Assembly (NCBI GenBank): GCA_036490215.1
Contig: DASXEH010000069.1
Coordinates: 62,001-126,000 of the forward strand
DNA from: JASHSH01 sp036490215
GTDB taxonomy: Bacteria > Pseudomonadota > Alphaproteobacteria > Rhodospirillales > Magnetospirillaceae
DNA: 64,000 nt
Direction of reading: 5' to 3'
Part shown: one piece after another, positions 45,873 to 54,947 of the stretch
How the letters are laid out: the number at the start of each line of letters is the position of its first letter
Numbering within the stretch: position 1 is the stretch's first letter
Notes under the pieces: generated by a model
Seen by the model: the letters and a program-made list of their open reading frames with translations, nothing else
Database searches by the model: none
Told to the model about the DNA's origin: nothing
Program-made: the position numbers and the translations under genes

Positions 45873-46179
45873 CGTTCTGGTCTGTTAAACGGCGATAGAT
45901 CGGCCCTGGCCGCGCTTTAGCGCCGACGGGGACTCGGGGATTTCGGTGCCGGTGTGGCTGGCGCGCCGGAGCCGAGCGCCACAACCAGGTTATAGTATGA
46001 ATTTACACCGGGCATGCAACCTAACGGGCGGACTTGTAATTAACCTACATAGCTAATTGCAATCACTTTACCCCATATCCGAACTAGACCCTTACAATAT
46101 TACAGTTTCCAGGACTAGCCCTTGCCACAGTATTCTACCGGCGTGGGAGGGAGTGGCGAACGGGCCACTTGAAGAAAAT
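45873..46179. other. Gap before the HEPN/STAND pair
   Basis: 307 bases. The second part is AT-rich with TTG/GTG codons in frame with the HEPN gene, so its true start could lie here (TTG 46057 or GTG 46153). No other feature seen. Confidence 0.4.
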
Positions 46180-47730
46180 ATGTTGCGCAAATTGAAAGCC
46201 AAGCGCGGTTCCGCAAAGGAGTCCGCTTCGAAAGCTAAGAAGCTGTCCAAAAAAACCGTGGTTGTTGTCTCCCCTGAGGCAAAGCCAAACGCTGCTATTG
46301 CAGGTCTATCGGGCGGCGAGCGAGCAACCATTGAGACGACAGTTGCCAATCGGGCTAAGCAGTCGCTGAACTATCTCAAAACCAAGCAAAGGGCAGCGGC
46401 AGCGTTTATTGATTTCGATGGCTTTGTGTGCCGGGACGATGAGGAGTCAGAGCCAGGCAAGGGTATAGAATTTCATCTCGTGAAGCTGCGAGCTGCGTTA
46501 GCTGCGGAGCTTTGGCGCCGGCAGCTATTCCTGAGCGTTGATGTGATAGATCGGCTGCTGTTCGACATACTGACGACGGACGGCGAGCAACTACTTAAGC
46601 GATTCTTCGATGTTCTCTTTGATCATGGAGTTCTATCTCCAGGGCTTGTCGTTTACCCCCTCCATTCATTCGGAGTTTTGGGTCTTGGCTTTTTCACTTT
46701 CTTTACGGGTAACCGCCCGGAGATTGTCATCGAACCTGCTGGAATTGCCGTGTCAGCGCAGTCCAATGACAGAGATCAAACTACCGAATTTCTCGAGCGA
46801 TCTGCCCGGCAACTTGGCCTGAGTAGAAAGATCGATCATTCCGATATCAATCACTACGTTCGTAGCCGCTCTCTAAAATGGTTCGTCAACAATCCGCTGC
46901 TAGTGGTTGCAATATCAACTCTGACGAGCGGCTACTATGAGAATCAATTTATCTACATATTGAAGCTCAAACTCTCGGTTGCGCTCTTAATGATGCTGAG
47001 CGTGATCGGTGACGTCCTCGAGCCAGATGAGCGCTTACGTCAGGGCAGTTCGGCGCGAGTGAACAACTGGCAAACTTTGGATATCCACCACTATCTCGTT
47101 TTCGAGCCGTCAATCAGGAATCCAAAGAAGCTCGTTGGTCGTTGTGTTCCCATGAACGTCGCACGCCTTGAGCTAGCTGAGCTGTCCGACCTAAATGCCG
47201 ACATCGACCCAAAAGCTTGGTCAAGTAAAGCTGCTGCGCGCCGACTGGAGGGCGTTCGTTCTGCCTTGGCAAAGGTTGAGGAAGGTTATTTGCGACACAA
47301 TGTTCTGGGAAATCGCGAGCTTCTCAAAGCTCGCGTATACCGAAAGATTCTCGACTCTCTCGACCATTTTCGCCGTTCATTTAGCGCCGCCGCAAAGCCT
47401 TCGGATGCGGTTGTCTCACTTGCTATCGCTTTCGAGGCGTTATTGATGGACCGCACCCCTAGCAGACTGACGGATAAATTACACGCCCGAGTTAGGCTTG
47501 CACTTAAAGGGGCAGACAAGGTGAAGGGCAAAAAGAAATATCGGAAGGCAGTAGAGGAACTCTACCGTGCTCGCAGCGAGTTTGTGCATTCGGGGCGTAC
47601 GGGCCTTGTGCCTGATATGCGATCTGCGCAGCGGGCGTATATAGAATGCTTCAAGGTAATTGTTGGGCGAGTCGACCGACTACCTAAGCACAGTGGAGAG
47701 CCAATGGGCCACTTGCTCGGGGAGTCCTAA
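46180..47730 (+). CDS. HEPN-domain protein, ApeA type
   Basis: 516 aa from ATG 46180. A Lys-rich N-terminus, a long mixed middle domain (VVYPLHSFGVLGLGFFTFFT; LLVVAISTLTSGYYENQ) and a C-terminal HEPN: AIAFEALLMDRTPSRLTDKL and ELYRARSEFVHSG with the catalytic RxxxxH (R465, H470). HEPN proteins cut RNA, often to stop translation during phage infection; ApeA-like HEPNs act in defence. The next gene, a nuclease-NTPase, starts eight bases after its stop, so they probably form one system. Confidence 0.7.
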   Translation: MLRKLKAKRGSAKESASKAKKLSKKTVVVVSPEAKPNAAIAGLSGGERATIETTVANRAKQSLNYLKTKQRAAAAFIDFDGFVCRDDEESEPGKGIEFHLVKLRAALAAELWRRQLFLSVDVIDRLLFDILTTDGEQLLKRFFDVLFDHGVLSPGLVVYPLHSFGVLGLGFFTFFTGNRPEIVIEPAGIAVSAQSNDRDQTTEFLERSARQLGLSRKIDHSDINHYVRSRSLKWFVNNPLLVVAISTLTSGYYENQFIYILKLKLSVALLMMLSVIGDVLEPDERLRQGSSARVNNWQTLDIHHYLVFEPSIRNPKKLVGRCVPMNVARLELAELSDLNADIDPKAWSSKAAARRLEGVRSALAKVEEGYLRHNVLGNRELLKARVYRKILDSLDHFRRSFSAAAKPSDAVVSLAIAFEALLMDRTPSRLTDKLHARVRLALKGADKVKGKKKYRKAVEELYRARSEFVHSGRTGLVPDMRSAQRAYIECFKVIVGRVDRLPKHSGEPMGHLLGES

Positions 47731-47737
47731 ACGCTCT

Positions 47738-50527
47738 ATGCCTTCGGTCCTCGACCCCTCTCAGCTCACTCGTATAGAGGCCGTTCACCGCGGGTTCCTT
47801 TACCAACATCTCTATGCAGTGGCGCTACTCTTGAATGTCGGGAGGCAGGAAGGAGCTCAAATCGCGGTCGAACTAGATGAAGACATAGAGTTTCGTCGAG
47901 GAGACGAGACAGTCTACTTCCAGGTGAAGACTCGTCGAGAGGCACTCCAACCACATGACGTCAAAGAAACTCTCGAGCGGTTTGCTGAGTTACGCGGATC
48001 CCATGAGAGATACGAACGACAGGGACGCGCTAATTTTATCATCGTGACGAATTGCAGCTTGAGTGCGAGCCTGACGGCTCAATCTCAGTTATGGCCGAAG
48101 GATGTTGCGATCCTGACGCCAGACGATGGTGTGACCTCGTACTGGCCTAAACCCGCGGTCGGGCTCAATGAAGCTTTGGTCTTTTGCACTCAGCTTGCCA
48201 CGAGCATTCCGTTCGGTTCGCTGTCCGCAGAGACGCTGGTCTGGAAGCTCGCCAGTTTGATTCAGCATGCGGCAACGGGTGCGAGAGGACACCGGTTTCT
48301 GGCCTCGGATATCCCCGACCTTTTTGAACAGATAGTTCTCCAACTGCATGAATTTCCGGAGCCCCCACACCCATATCGTCCACAGCAGGGTGAACCCAGC
48401 CTAGTCACAGATGATGCGGTGCGGTTGATAATTGGGTTTTCGGGTGCCGGAAAAACCGCATGGGCATCACAGGCGGCGCAACACTCGCCGTTCGATGTCG
48501 CATATTTTGATGCTGCCGATTTCCCCTCTGCCGCGATCGCGGCAAATCTCGCAAGGGAAATTGTGGCTCAGTTCTTGGGCGGGAAGGCCGCATCGGTGGG
48601 CGGCGCTCAATTGATGAACTCGAGCGGGCTCGACCTCTTAAGAGCTTGCGCAGTACGGCTCAGAGAGGGTGCAAAAAGCGTCACCGTAGTCCTCGACAAC
48701 GTACACAAGTTAGAGGCAAGCGCGCTCCGTCAACTTGTCGATGCCGCACCAGGAATCAAATGGCTGATGCTTTCGCAACCGTGGCCCGGAAAATCACAGT
48801 TCGAGGCTACGCTATCGATCAAAGGAGAAGAGCTCGGCGGATGGCACAGTGATGAGATTGCCGCTGAGTTTTCCTCGGCCGGCGCTCCGCTGGATGGAGC
48901 TGCAGCGCTGAGAGTACGGAAGCTCACGGGGGGTCTGCCTCTCTATGTGAGAAATGCCGGGCAACTGACCGCATCCGAATTCGGGGGAGATGCGAATCGA
49001 TTTTGTACTGCGATTCTGGATCGCACGCATGGCACAGACACCGTTCAGGATATAATTCTCGCAGCAACGTTCGCGGCGCTGTCACTTGATGGGCGCGATA
49101 CGGTTGCTTTGCTCTCTCAAGCTGACGTCCCGTTAGAAGCGTCCGAAGTAGAGGCCCTGCTCGTTCATTTGGGCTCCCCTTCCAAGATTGCCTCTGCAAT
49201 TAGAGCGCTCAAGACCGCGAGCCTGCTTGTCAGTTTTCCAGGTGGCCGTCTCGGGCTCCATGATGCTTTGCGACCGTTAGGGGCATCTCGACTTCTCGAG
49301 ATCGACAAGTCGATTGTCGAGGCATCTCTAACTGCTCTTCACGACGCCCTTTTACCGAATGTGCTTCGTCGGAAAGACATTCCGAGAATGAATTTTTTCG
49401 TGCGTCTGCTTCCTAAGATCGGTCGTACAGAAGTCGTAGCCGATATGGCGACTAACGAAATGTTCCATGAGCAAGGCGACATTAGCGGTATGAGAGAAGC
49501 TCTCGAAGAAGCTGCGCATGACAAGACGGCCAGCGCACTCGATCGCTTTTGGGCAAATGATGCACTCGCTCTCTGGGAGAGTCGCGACGGAGGTGTCCCC
49601 GACTTGGGACGATTAGATAAGATGGCGGCGCTCGTAGAGGAAGGAAAGCTTGGCGAACGTGAACAATTGAATTTGGTTTTCAAACAGCTTGTCGCAGCCG
49701 GTTCCCTCGGCGACAGGCAGTTGATTGAGAAAGTCTCGGCTGTAGGTCGCAAACTCACAAATGGTGATCCAACCGCGAGCAGGATCCTTCGCTACAATCG
49801 CGCGCTAGCGTTGATGCGGATGGACGTGTTGGGGCCGGCGAGGAAGGCTCTTGAGAAAGTGATCGAAGATTACCTGGCCTCTCTTGGCGTCCAGGAAAAG
49901 CAGCTTCTTATGGCGAAGCGCGAAGACATATTGAAGCTATTTCCAGATCGTACAAAATATGACGATGTGAAAAGGTTAGCCGATTCGCTGAACGCATGGG
50001 CAGCTTTGGTTAATCAGTTTGATCTCCCACCTGCCTTACGTCGCCTCCATGCGGCAAAACTATATGAGTTGGTTGGGGCCGGTCGGTCGGCGGCCACGGC
50101 GGCGCAGAATGCTGCTGATGAGCTACTTCATTACCACGGCGATGCCGCAGGGGCCCGTGAGATTCTAGAGCAGCACGCTCTCCCTCTCATCAAACACTAT
50201 CATCTCACTGATATGCTGCTACCCGCACGTAGCCAATACGCCGTAGTGCTAGCCTGGTGTGGTGACTTCATCAGCGCCCGTCGCGAGCTTGAAATATGCC
50301 ACACATACGGCGGAAATTCGCAGCGGCTGCAGGAGCTCGCAAACCAGTCCGAGATCGTAGACGCGATCGAAGCGGGGACATTTAAGTTGGAACGGCGAAA
50401 GCCTCCTCCGGGTGGCATCCAGCTCGTCATCAATCCTAACTTGATCGGCCGCATTGTGGGACCGGATGATCCGTGCCCCTGTCGTTCAGGCAGAAAATAT
50501 AAGCGCTGCCATGGACAGAAAGGCTGA
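47738..50527 (+). CDS. Avs-like protein: DUF4297-type nuclease, STAND NTPase, helical repeats, SEC-C
   Basis: 929 aa from ATG 47738. N-terminal PD-(D/E)XK-type domain like DUF4297/Cap4: HRGFLYQHLYAVALLL, ELDEDIEFRRGDETVYFQVK (catalytic E/D and QVK, about 45-64). NTPase with Walker A IIGFSGAGKT (about 231-240) and Walker B TVVLDN (about 316-321). The remaining 500 residues are helical repeats (ALEEAAHDKTASALDRFWAN; LHAAKLYELVGAGRSAATAA), ending in a SEC-C motif DDPCPCRSGRKYKRCHGQKG. This is the nuclease/NTPase/sensor plan of Avs antiphage STAND proteins; a C-terminal SEC-C is unusual for them. Confidence 0.8.
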   Translation: MPSVLDPSQLTRIEAVHRGFLYQHLYAVALLLNVGRQEGAQIAVELDEDIEFRRGDETVYFQVKTRREALQPHDVKETLERFAELRGSHERYERQGRANFIIVTNCSLSASLTAQSQLWPKDVAILTPDDGVTSYWPKPAVGLNEALVFCTQLATSIPFGSLSAETLVWKLASLIQHAATGARGHRFLASDIPDLFEQIVLQLHEFPEPPHPYRPQQGEPSLVTDDAVRLIIGFSGAGKTAWASQAAQHSPFDVAYFDAADFPSAAIAANLAREIVAQFLGGKAASVGGAQLMNSSGLDLLRACAVRLREGAKSVTVVLDNVHKLEASALRQLVDAAPGIKWLMLSQPWPGKSQFEATLSIKGEELGGWHSDEIAAEFSSAGAPLDGAAALRVRKLTGGLPLYVRNAGQLTASEFGGDANRFCTAILDRTHGTDTVQDIILAATFAALSLDGRDTVALLSQADVPLEASEVEALLVHLGSPSKIASAIRALKTASLLVSFPGGRLGLHDALRPLGASRLLEIDKSIVEASLTALHDALLPNVLRRKDIPRMNFFVRLLPKIGRTEVVADMATNEMFHEQGDISGMREALEEAAHDKTASALDRFWANDALALWESRDGGVPDLGRLDKMAALVEEGKLGEREQLNLVFKQLVAAGSLGDRQLIEKVSAVGRKLTNGDPTASRILRYNRALALMRMDVLGPARKALEKVIEDYLASLGVQEKQLLMAKREDILKLFPDRTKYDDVKRLADSLNAWAALVNQFDLPPALRRLHAAKLYELVGAGRSAATAAQNAADELLHYHGDAAGAREILEQHALPLIKHYHLTDMLLPARSQYAVVLAWCGDFISARRELEICHTYGGNSQRLQELANQSEIVDAIEAGTFKLERRKPPPGGIQLVINPNLIGRIVGPDDPCPCRSGRKYKRCHGQKG

Positions 50528-50559
50528 TCGATGTCTGTCGAAGTGCTTTGGGGGTAACT

Positions 50560-51201
50560 ATGATCAAAACTTTGAGCGTTGCCGCCGTTGCGTTCCTTGG
50601 TACCGTTCCCGCCTTTCCAGCGATGGCTATGGAACCAGTAATGGATGTTTTTGTGGAGAATCCATTGCAGCCGATTTTTCGAGGCTCGACCAATCTACCG
50701 GACGGAACCCAACTGATGCTCACGCTGTCCCGTCCAGCCAGCAGTTACATGGGTCAGACCAATATGACGGTGAAGGATGGGCACTTTACCACCGAACAGT
50801 TCTCTGCTGACGGCCATCCGCTAAACGCGGGCGTCTATGAAATTGAGATCACGATGACAATGGCCGCTATGCAACCCAAACAGGTCCAGGACGTCATCGG
50901 CAAAGAAGGTGAAAACCTAAAGGGCCGATATGCAAAACCGGGTATTCTGGGTGGAATCACGTTCGATTATGCAGTTCAAAAGCAGCTGGGTGGGCCGCCC
51001 AATGCCGCTTTGGACGCGGCCGCGCGTGCGAAGACTAAGGAGGACCTTCAAAAATGGATTGTGGAGTCCTGCAACTCTAACGTCGACTTTGTGAACGCAG
51101 CTGTTAGAGCCGGCGTTGTTACCGGTCATGAGATCAAGGGCGAAGAGCGTCAAAGCAATATCGCGGCTTGCATCGCTTATGTGAGCAAAGATGTTCATTG
51201 A
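50560..51201 (+). CDS. Exported protein of unknown function after the STAND gene
   Basis: 213 aa from ATG 50560. Signal peptide VAAVAFLGTVPAFPAMA, cut near MEP. The mature part starts with a beta-sandwich-like half (LQPIFRGSTNLPDGTQLMLT; VYEIEITMTM) and has two Cys near the end (ESCNSNVDFVNAA; NIAACIAYVSK). Periplasmic. Its place 32 bases after the STAND gene suggests co-transcription, but secretion argues against a direct role in that system. Confidence 0.65.
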   Translation: MIKTLSVAAVAFLGTVPAFPAMAMEPVMDVFVENPLQPIFRGSTNLPDGTQLMLTLSRPASSYMGQTNMTVKDGHFTTEQFSADGHPLNAGVYEIEITMTMAAMQPKQVQDVIGKEGENLKGRYAKPGILGGITFDYAVQKQLGGPPNAALDAAARAKTKEDLQKWIVESCNSNVDFVNAAVRAGVVTGHEIKGEERQSNIAACIAYVSKDVH

Positions 51202-51292
51202 TCCATTTTAAGATAGATCCGACTGGCAACCATTGGCCACAGGGTCGTCTTCCACGATTGAGCAGACGCAGTCGGCTGCGGGAGATTGAAGC

Positions 51293-52192
51293 ATGCCAGT
51301 CGATGAAGCCTCGCCCCTCGATTTTTGCGCTCTTCGCACCGACTATCTGCCAGAACTTCGGAAGATGCTCGAGACGGTGGATGCTTTCCGCCAATTAATT
51401 GGACCGATCGCCCAATTTGATCTCGTGGTCGATGCGAATTTCCTGATTGGTGATGTCAGATGGATGATGGTCAGGCGCACCAACCCTGACGCACGCAGTG
51501 CACTTCGGGAATGTCTTTCTGCGAATACGATTCTCGCTTACGTGGCGCCACACGTTATTTTAGAGGTGGAGGAGCATCTACCCGGCGTAGCCGAGGAGTA
51601 TAAGCAGGACCCTCGCCAATGGTCTCTCTCATGGGAAGAGCTTAAGCAACAGCTCTTCATCATGGCCCCAACCCTCGACGGAATGGAGAAATACAAGGGC
51701 GGCGTAGATCCAGATGATGCTCCTTCACTTGGACTTGCCGATGACCTCGGTAATCTTTTTATTCTCAGCAACGATCCTCATATCCCACAGATGGGAGGTC
51801 GCCAAGTCAGGCCCCATTTTGTGATCGATGCTCGAGAATATTCGCGCAAAGCCACTATCAGTGTGTCTCTTAAAGTTGGAATGTATAGCGTGACGTTCGG
51901 TGCCATTGGCGCCGTGCAGGCCGCGATCAGTGTCCTTAAGCCGCTGCTGACTTGGTTTAGTCGACTTCCCATTCACACGAAGTTGCTACTTCTCGCACCT
52001 CTCCTAGTCGCGGCGCTCACACCAAGATATCGGGACAAGATGGTGAGCGAGGCTCGCCGCCTGGGCGCGGGCTTCTCAGCAGCCTGGCCCATTATCATGG
52101 AAGTCGTATTGGAGATCTCCGTCGCGGCCTCGAAATATGAAGCTAGGCCGCCGAGATTGCTGGAAAGTGACTCAGAGGAAGATGCTACGTAA
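51293..52192 (+). CDS. PIN-like ribonuclease domain with C-terminal membrane helices
   Basis: 299 aa. PIN-type acidic sites are seen at LVVDANFLIGD (D47), AYVAPHVILEVEEHL, SLGLADDLGNLFILSNDPHI. The C-terminal third has two hydrophobic helices (AIGAVQAAISVLKPLLTWF; LLLLAPLLVAALTP) and a tail of acidic residues. A PIN RNase held at the membrane fits an infection- or stress-triggered RNase; no antitoxin gene is adjacent. Assignment from motifs only. Confidence 0.65.
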   Translation: MPVDEASPLDFCALRTDYLPELRKMLETVDAFRQLIGPIAQFDLVVDANFLIGDVRWMMVRRTNPDARSALRECLSANTILAYVAPHVILEVEEHLPGVAEEYKQDPRQWSLSWEELKQQLFIMAPTLDGMEKYKGGVDPDDAPSLGLADDLGNLFILSNDPHIPQMGGRQVRPHFVIDAREYSRKATISVSLKVGMYSVTFGAIGAVQAAISVLKPLLTWFSRLPIHTKLLLLAPLLVAALTPRYRDKMVSEARRLGAGFSAAWPIIMEVVLEISVAASKYEARPPRLLESDSEEDAT

Positions 52193-52211
52193 TCACCTTC
52201 CGTGACGTTCT

Positions 52212-52694
52212 CTAGAATTCCCCAAAGTTGGGAGCCCGTTCGAAATAGATTGCCCGACAAAGCGAACGCGATCGTTTGAGGGGCGGCCCCGATAAGACAA
52301 CGTAGCGGAATTGACCCTGCATCAATGCGATCTGAATGAAGGCCATGCTCCCGTGCGGGAGGAACGTGACGAAGTCACCCCGGCTTTTTGAGAGCAGGAG
52401 TTCGCCGACGCAGGGCGCCACGCGATCACGGTCTTCCCCTGGAAGAAACGACGTAAGGCTGTCGCGGTGTCCATACAATTGGAAAGTGGCAGTTCGGCCG
52501 GCGACCGTGGACGGTTGGACACACGAAACTTGGAGCTTGATGCTCGAATGCTCCCCAAAAGGGCCCTTGCGGAATTTATCGTCCTCAACACGGAAGTAGT
52601 ACGAGGGCTCCCAATCTTGGATCGAGAAAAAATAGTGGTGCAGTGGCTCGAGCGGCGGCCGCCCTGGCCCTCGACGTCCTCGCGATCATGCCAT
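52212..52694 (-). pseudogene. Gene with TGA at codon 3, protein otherwise open
   Basis: An AGGAGG site four bases ahead of ATG 52694 starts ATG GCA TGA; the same frame then stays open for 158 codons: PPLEPLHHYFFSIQDWEPSY, YFRVEDDKFRKGPFGEHSS, SFLPGEDRDRVAPCVGELLL, FVTFLPHGSMAFIQIALMQG, ending ERAPNFGEF. The residue pattern is clearly protein-like, so either one base change killed the gene, or there is an internal start (TTG 52478) or a frameshift. Family not recognised. Confidence 0.55.
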
Positions 52695-52889
52695 CGCACC
52701 TCCTGAAGAGAGCGTTTACCTTGGCCACGAAGTCGAAGCGGAGTTCATAAATCTCTCGGCGTCATCGCAACACCGAGGTCAATCAATATTCCCAATCAAT
52801 AGGCCCTCCGCGCGGACGGTGTCAACGACGTGCGATGCAGTGGCCCGTACGGACGCTGTGTCTGGCAACTATGTGCGGAGATAGTTTGC

Positions 52890-53144
52890 CTAGTCCGCCA
52901 ATGCAGATTGCTTTATCATCGGCATCTGCTCTTCGAAGCGCTTCTTCGCAAGGTTTTCGTCAGGGCCCTCCAGCTCAGAGCGCGTGACGAACTTGCCGCA
53001 CATGGCAGTCCTCCAGGCCGCACAGTTCGAGTTGAGGCGAGACCTCCAGAACGAGGCGAACGATGTTGCCCGATTGCTGGCGTCGTATTCAACGCCGCTC
53101 TCGTCGCGTTGACGCTGATATGCCGCCCAGTCGTCGGTCGCCAT
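52890..53144 (-). CDS. Small protein divergent from the AAA/exonuclease cassette
   Basis: 84 aa from ATG 53144 (ATG 53192 gives 100 aa). MATDDWAAYQRQRDESGVEY, SFASFWRSRLNSNCAAWRTA, ENLAKKRFEEQMPMIKQ: hydrophilic and helical, no family recognised. A LexA-type box lies about 150 bases upstream of its start, so it may be damage-inducible like the cassette on the other strand. Confidence 0.5.
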   Translation of the reverse strand: MATDDWAAYQRQRDESGVEYDASNRATSFASFWRSRLNSNCAAWRTAMCGKFVTRSELEGPDENLAKKRFEEQMPMIKQSALAD

Positions 53145-53295
53145 CGCCACGGTTTCCCCCGAGCGGGGCGAGTCAGTTCCTGACCGTTCCATGGCCGGCC
53201 CAATGGAAGCGCAGCAGCCCAGGGGTTACCCGGGCTGAAACCCGATGCAGACATCTTGCCTCTCCCGTGGCGATGGCTACCGTTTCGGGAGACTA

Positions 53296-53310
53296 GAACA
53301 TATAGAGAAC
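53296..53310. promoter_or_regulatory. LexA-type box (GAAC-N7-GAAC), upstream of the minus-strand small gene
   Basis: GAACATATAGAGAAC at 53296-53310. GAAC-N7-GAAC (GTTC-N7-GTTC on the other strand) is the alphaproteobacterial SOS box. It lies in the gap 53145-53533 between divergent genes, 170 bases from a second box. Confidence 0.6.
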
Positions 53311-53465
53311 AAATGTCTAGCCGCGTGCGCGACAGGTCTTTACCGGTCCACGGGGCCGAATGTGGTATTGCGTATCGTATACCCTTTACACAATACCCAT
53401 CTAACTAACTGATACAGAATAATAAAAATGCCATAGATTCTCCTTGACCAGGATGGTCAAGAATA

Positions 53466-53480
53466 GAACATAACAGGAAC
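53466..53480. promoter_or_regulatory. LexA-type box of cassette copy 1
   Basis: GAACATAACAGGAAC at 53466-53480, 53 bases ahead of the AAA ATPase start at 53534. It matches the box of copy 2 (61389-61403) at 13 of 15 positions, and the shared bases run on into a TTTG stretch. Confidence 0.7.
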
Positions 53481-53533
53481 TTTGCCACAGGCAGGCGGCT
53501 GGATGCCGCCTCGCCTACGACTGGAGTACGACC

Positions 53534-54937
53534 ATGCAGAATGCAGTTGGGTCCCCAAAACCGCGGGAGCAGGACGGGTCGCCGCTGGCTTGGTGGCGGC
53601 GGAGCCCACCCCAAATGATCGTCGCGCGGCGCGACGTACTTCGCGCTGACCTGGCCGCTGTGAGCCGCGGCCTTGGCGCTGACTTTTTGCTCGACGCGGT
53701 GCTCGGCGGCAATACGCCATTGGCAGTTCTCCTGGCCGATCACCTGGTGCCGGTCTCGGAAGTCGACCTTCCTGCGAGCTGGCTGTGCTGGGCAGCAGCG
53801 TCAGGCGACCTTGTTGCGATGTTTGGTCTTATCGACGCCTTGGTGCGCCGATCGCAACGGCTAGATGACGAAGAACGCGGGTTCTATCTGGAACTCATCC
53901 GCTCGTGGCATATGGAGCATCCGTTCGATCTGAACTCGCTACCCCAGATCTATCAGTCGACTTCACTCACCATCTCGCATGTGACCGAAAGGACCCGCCG
54001 CGGAACAAGGACGGCCGCGAGTGCCCACCGAGACGTGCTGCTAGCTGCGCCCTCCTTGCGGGTGATGGCTTCTATCGGCAATGGCGACCACGGGGATGGC
54101 CGCGAGATCTCGGAGGCCTACAAGGCGCTCCTAACGCCTTTGCCGTTGAGCGGCGGCTCAATCGATCTTGCCGTGCTCCGCGTGGTTCTGTTGCGAGAGT
54201 TCCCTTGGATGTGGACGCTCGTTGAGGAGCTGATCGAGGAGCTTCTCTTACGCCGCGCCGTCGGTATTCCCTGGCTACATTTTGCACCCCGACTTTTGGT
54301 CGGGCCGCCAGGCGTTGGCAAAACGCGCTTTGCGCGTCGCCTGGCGCAGTTGTCCGGTACAGGGTTCCGCGAGATCAACGCTGCCGGTTCTTCGGACAAT
54401 CGGCTCCTGATGGGGACTGCGCGTGGTTGGAACTCTACCCAGCCGGCCCTCCCGCTCATGACGATGCGCAGCAGCGGCACGGCCAACCCAATCATCGTCG
54501 TCGACGAAATCGATAAGACGCGGGCCGAGGGCCGTAACGGTGACATGCGTGCGACCCTTCTTGCTTTCCTCGAAAGCGAGACAGCACGGGCATGGTTCGA
54601 TGAATGCCTTCTGGCCGCGTGCGATCTCAGCCAGGTCTCTTGGATTCTGACGGCCAATACTGTTTCACCGTTGCCAGTATCGCTCCTAGACCGCCTCCAG
54701 ATCGTAAGGATTGAAGGGCCGTTGCCGATCCACTTCGACGCGGTGCTGCGTTCGGTGTTAGCCGACTTTGCGGGAGAACTCGGCGTGACGCCTAACGAAC
54801 TGCCCGAGCTCGGAGCGGAGACAACAAAGCAGCTACGTGTTCGCTTCGAACAGGCGGCAAACGTCCGCGAACTCAAGATGCTTGTGCGTCGCGCGCTCGC
54901 CAAGAGCGCCGAGCTCATCGAGCCTGTCCTGCATTGA
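53534..54937 (+). CDS. Lon-like AAA ATPase, cassette copy 1
   Basis: 467 aa. An unassigned helical N-terminal half (PLAWWRRSPPQMIVARRDVL; VDLPASWLCWAAASGD; MASIGNGDHGDGREISEAYK), then one AAA+ module: LLVGPPGVGKTRFARRLAQL (Walker A 257-264), PIIVVDEIDKTRAEGRNGDM (Walker B 320-327), QVSWILTANTVSPLPVSLLD (sensor 1) and a C-terminal helical lid. The core most resembles the Lon ATPase domain; no protease domain follows. Partner of the DEDDh exonuclease encoded 10 bases on. A diverged copy is at 61469-62890. Confidence 0.85.
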   Translation: MQNAVGSPKPREQDGSPLAWWRRSPPQMIVARRDVLRADLAAVSRGLGADFLLDAVLGGNTPLAVLLADHLVPVSEVDLPASWLCWAAASGDLVAMFGLIDALVRRSQRLDDEERGFYLELIRSWHMEHPFDLNSLPQIYQSTSLTISHVTERTRRGTRTAASAHRDVLLAAPSLRVMASIGNGDHGDGREISEAYKALLTPLPLSGGSIDLAVLRVVLLREFPWMWTLVEELIEELLLRRAVGIPWLHFAPRLLVGPPGVGKTRFARRLAQLSGTGFREINAAGSSDNRLLMGTARGWNSTQPALPLMTMRSSGTANPIIVVDEIDKTRAEGRNGDMRATLLAFLESETARAWFDECLLAACDLSQVSWILTANTVSPLPVSLLDRLQIVRIEGPLPIHFDAVLRSVLADFAGELGVTPNELPELGAETTKQLRVRFEQAANVRELKMLVRRALAKSAELIEPVLH

Positions 54938-54947
54938 GGAGGCCCAC

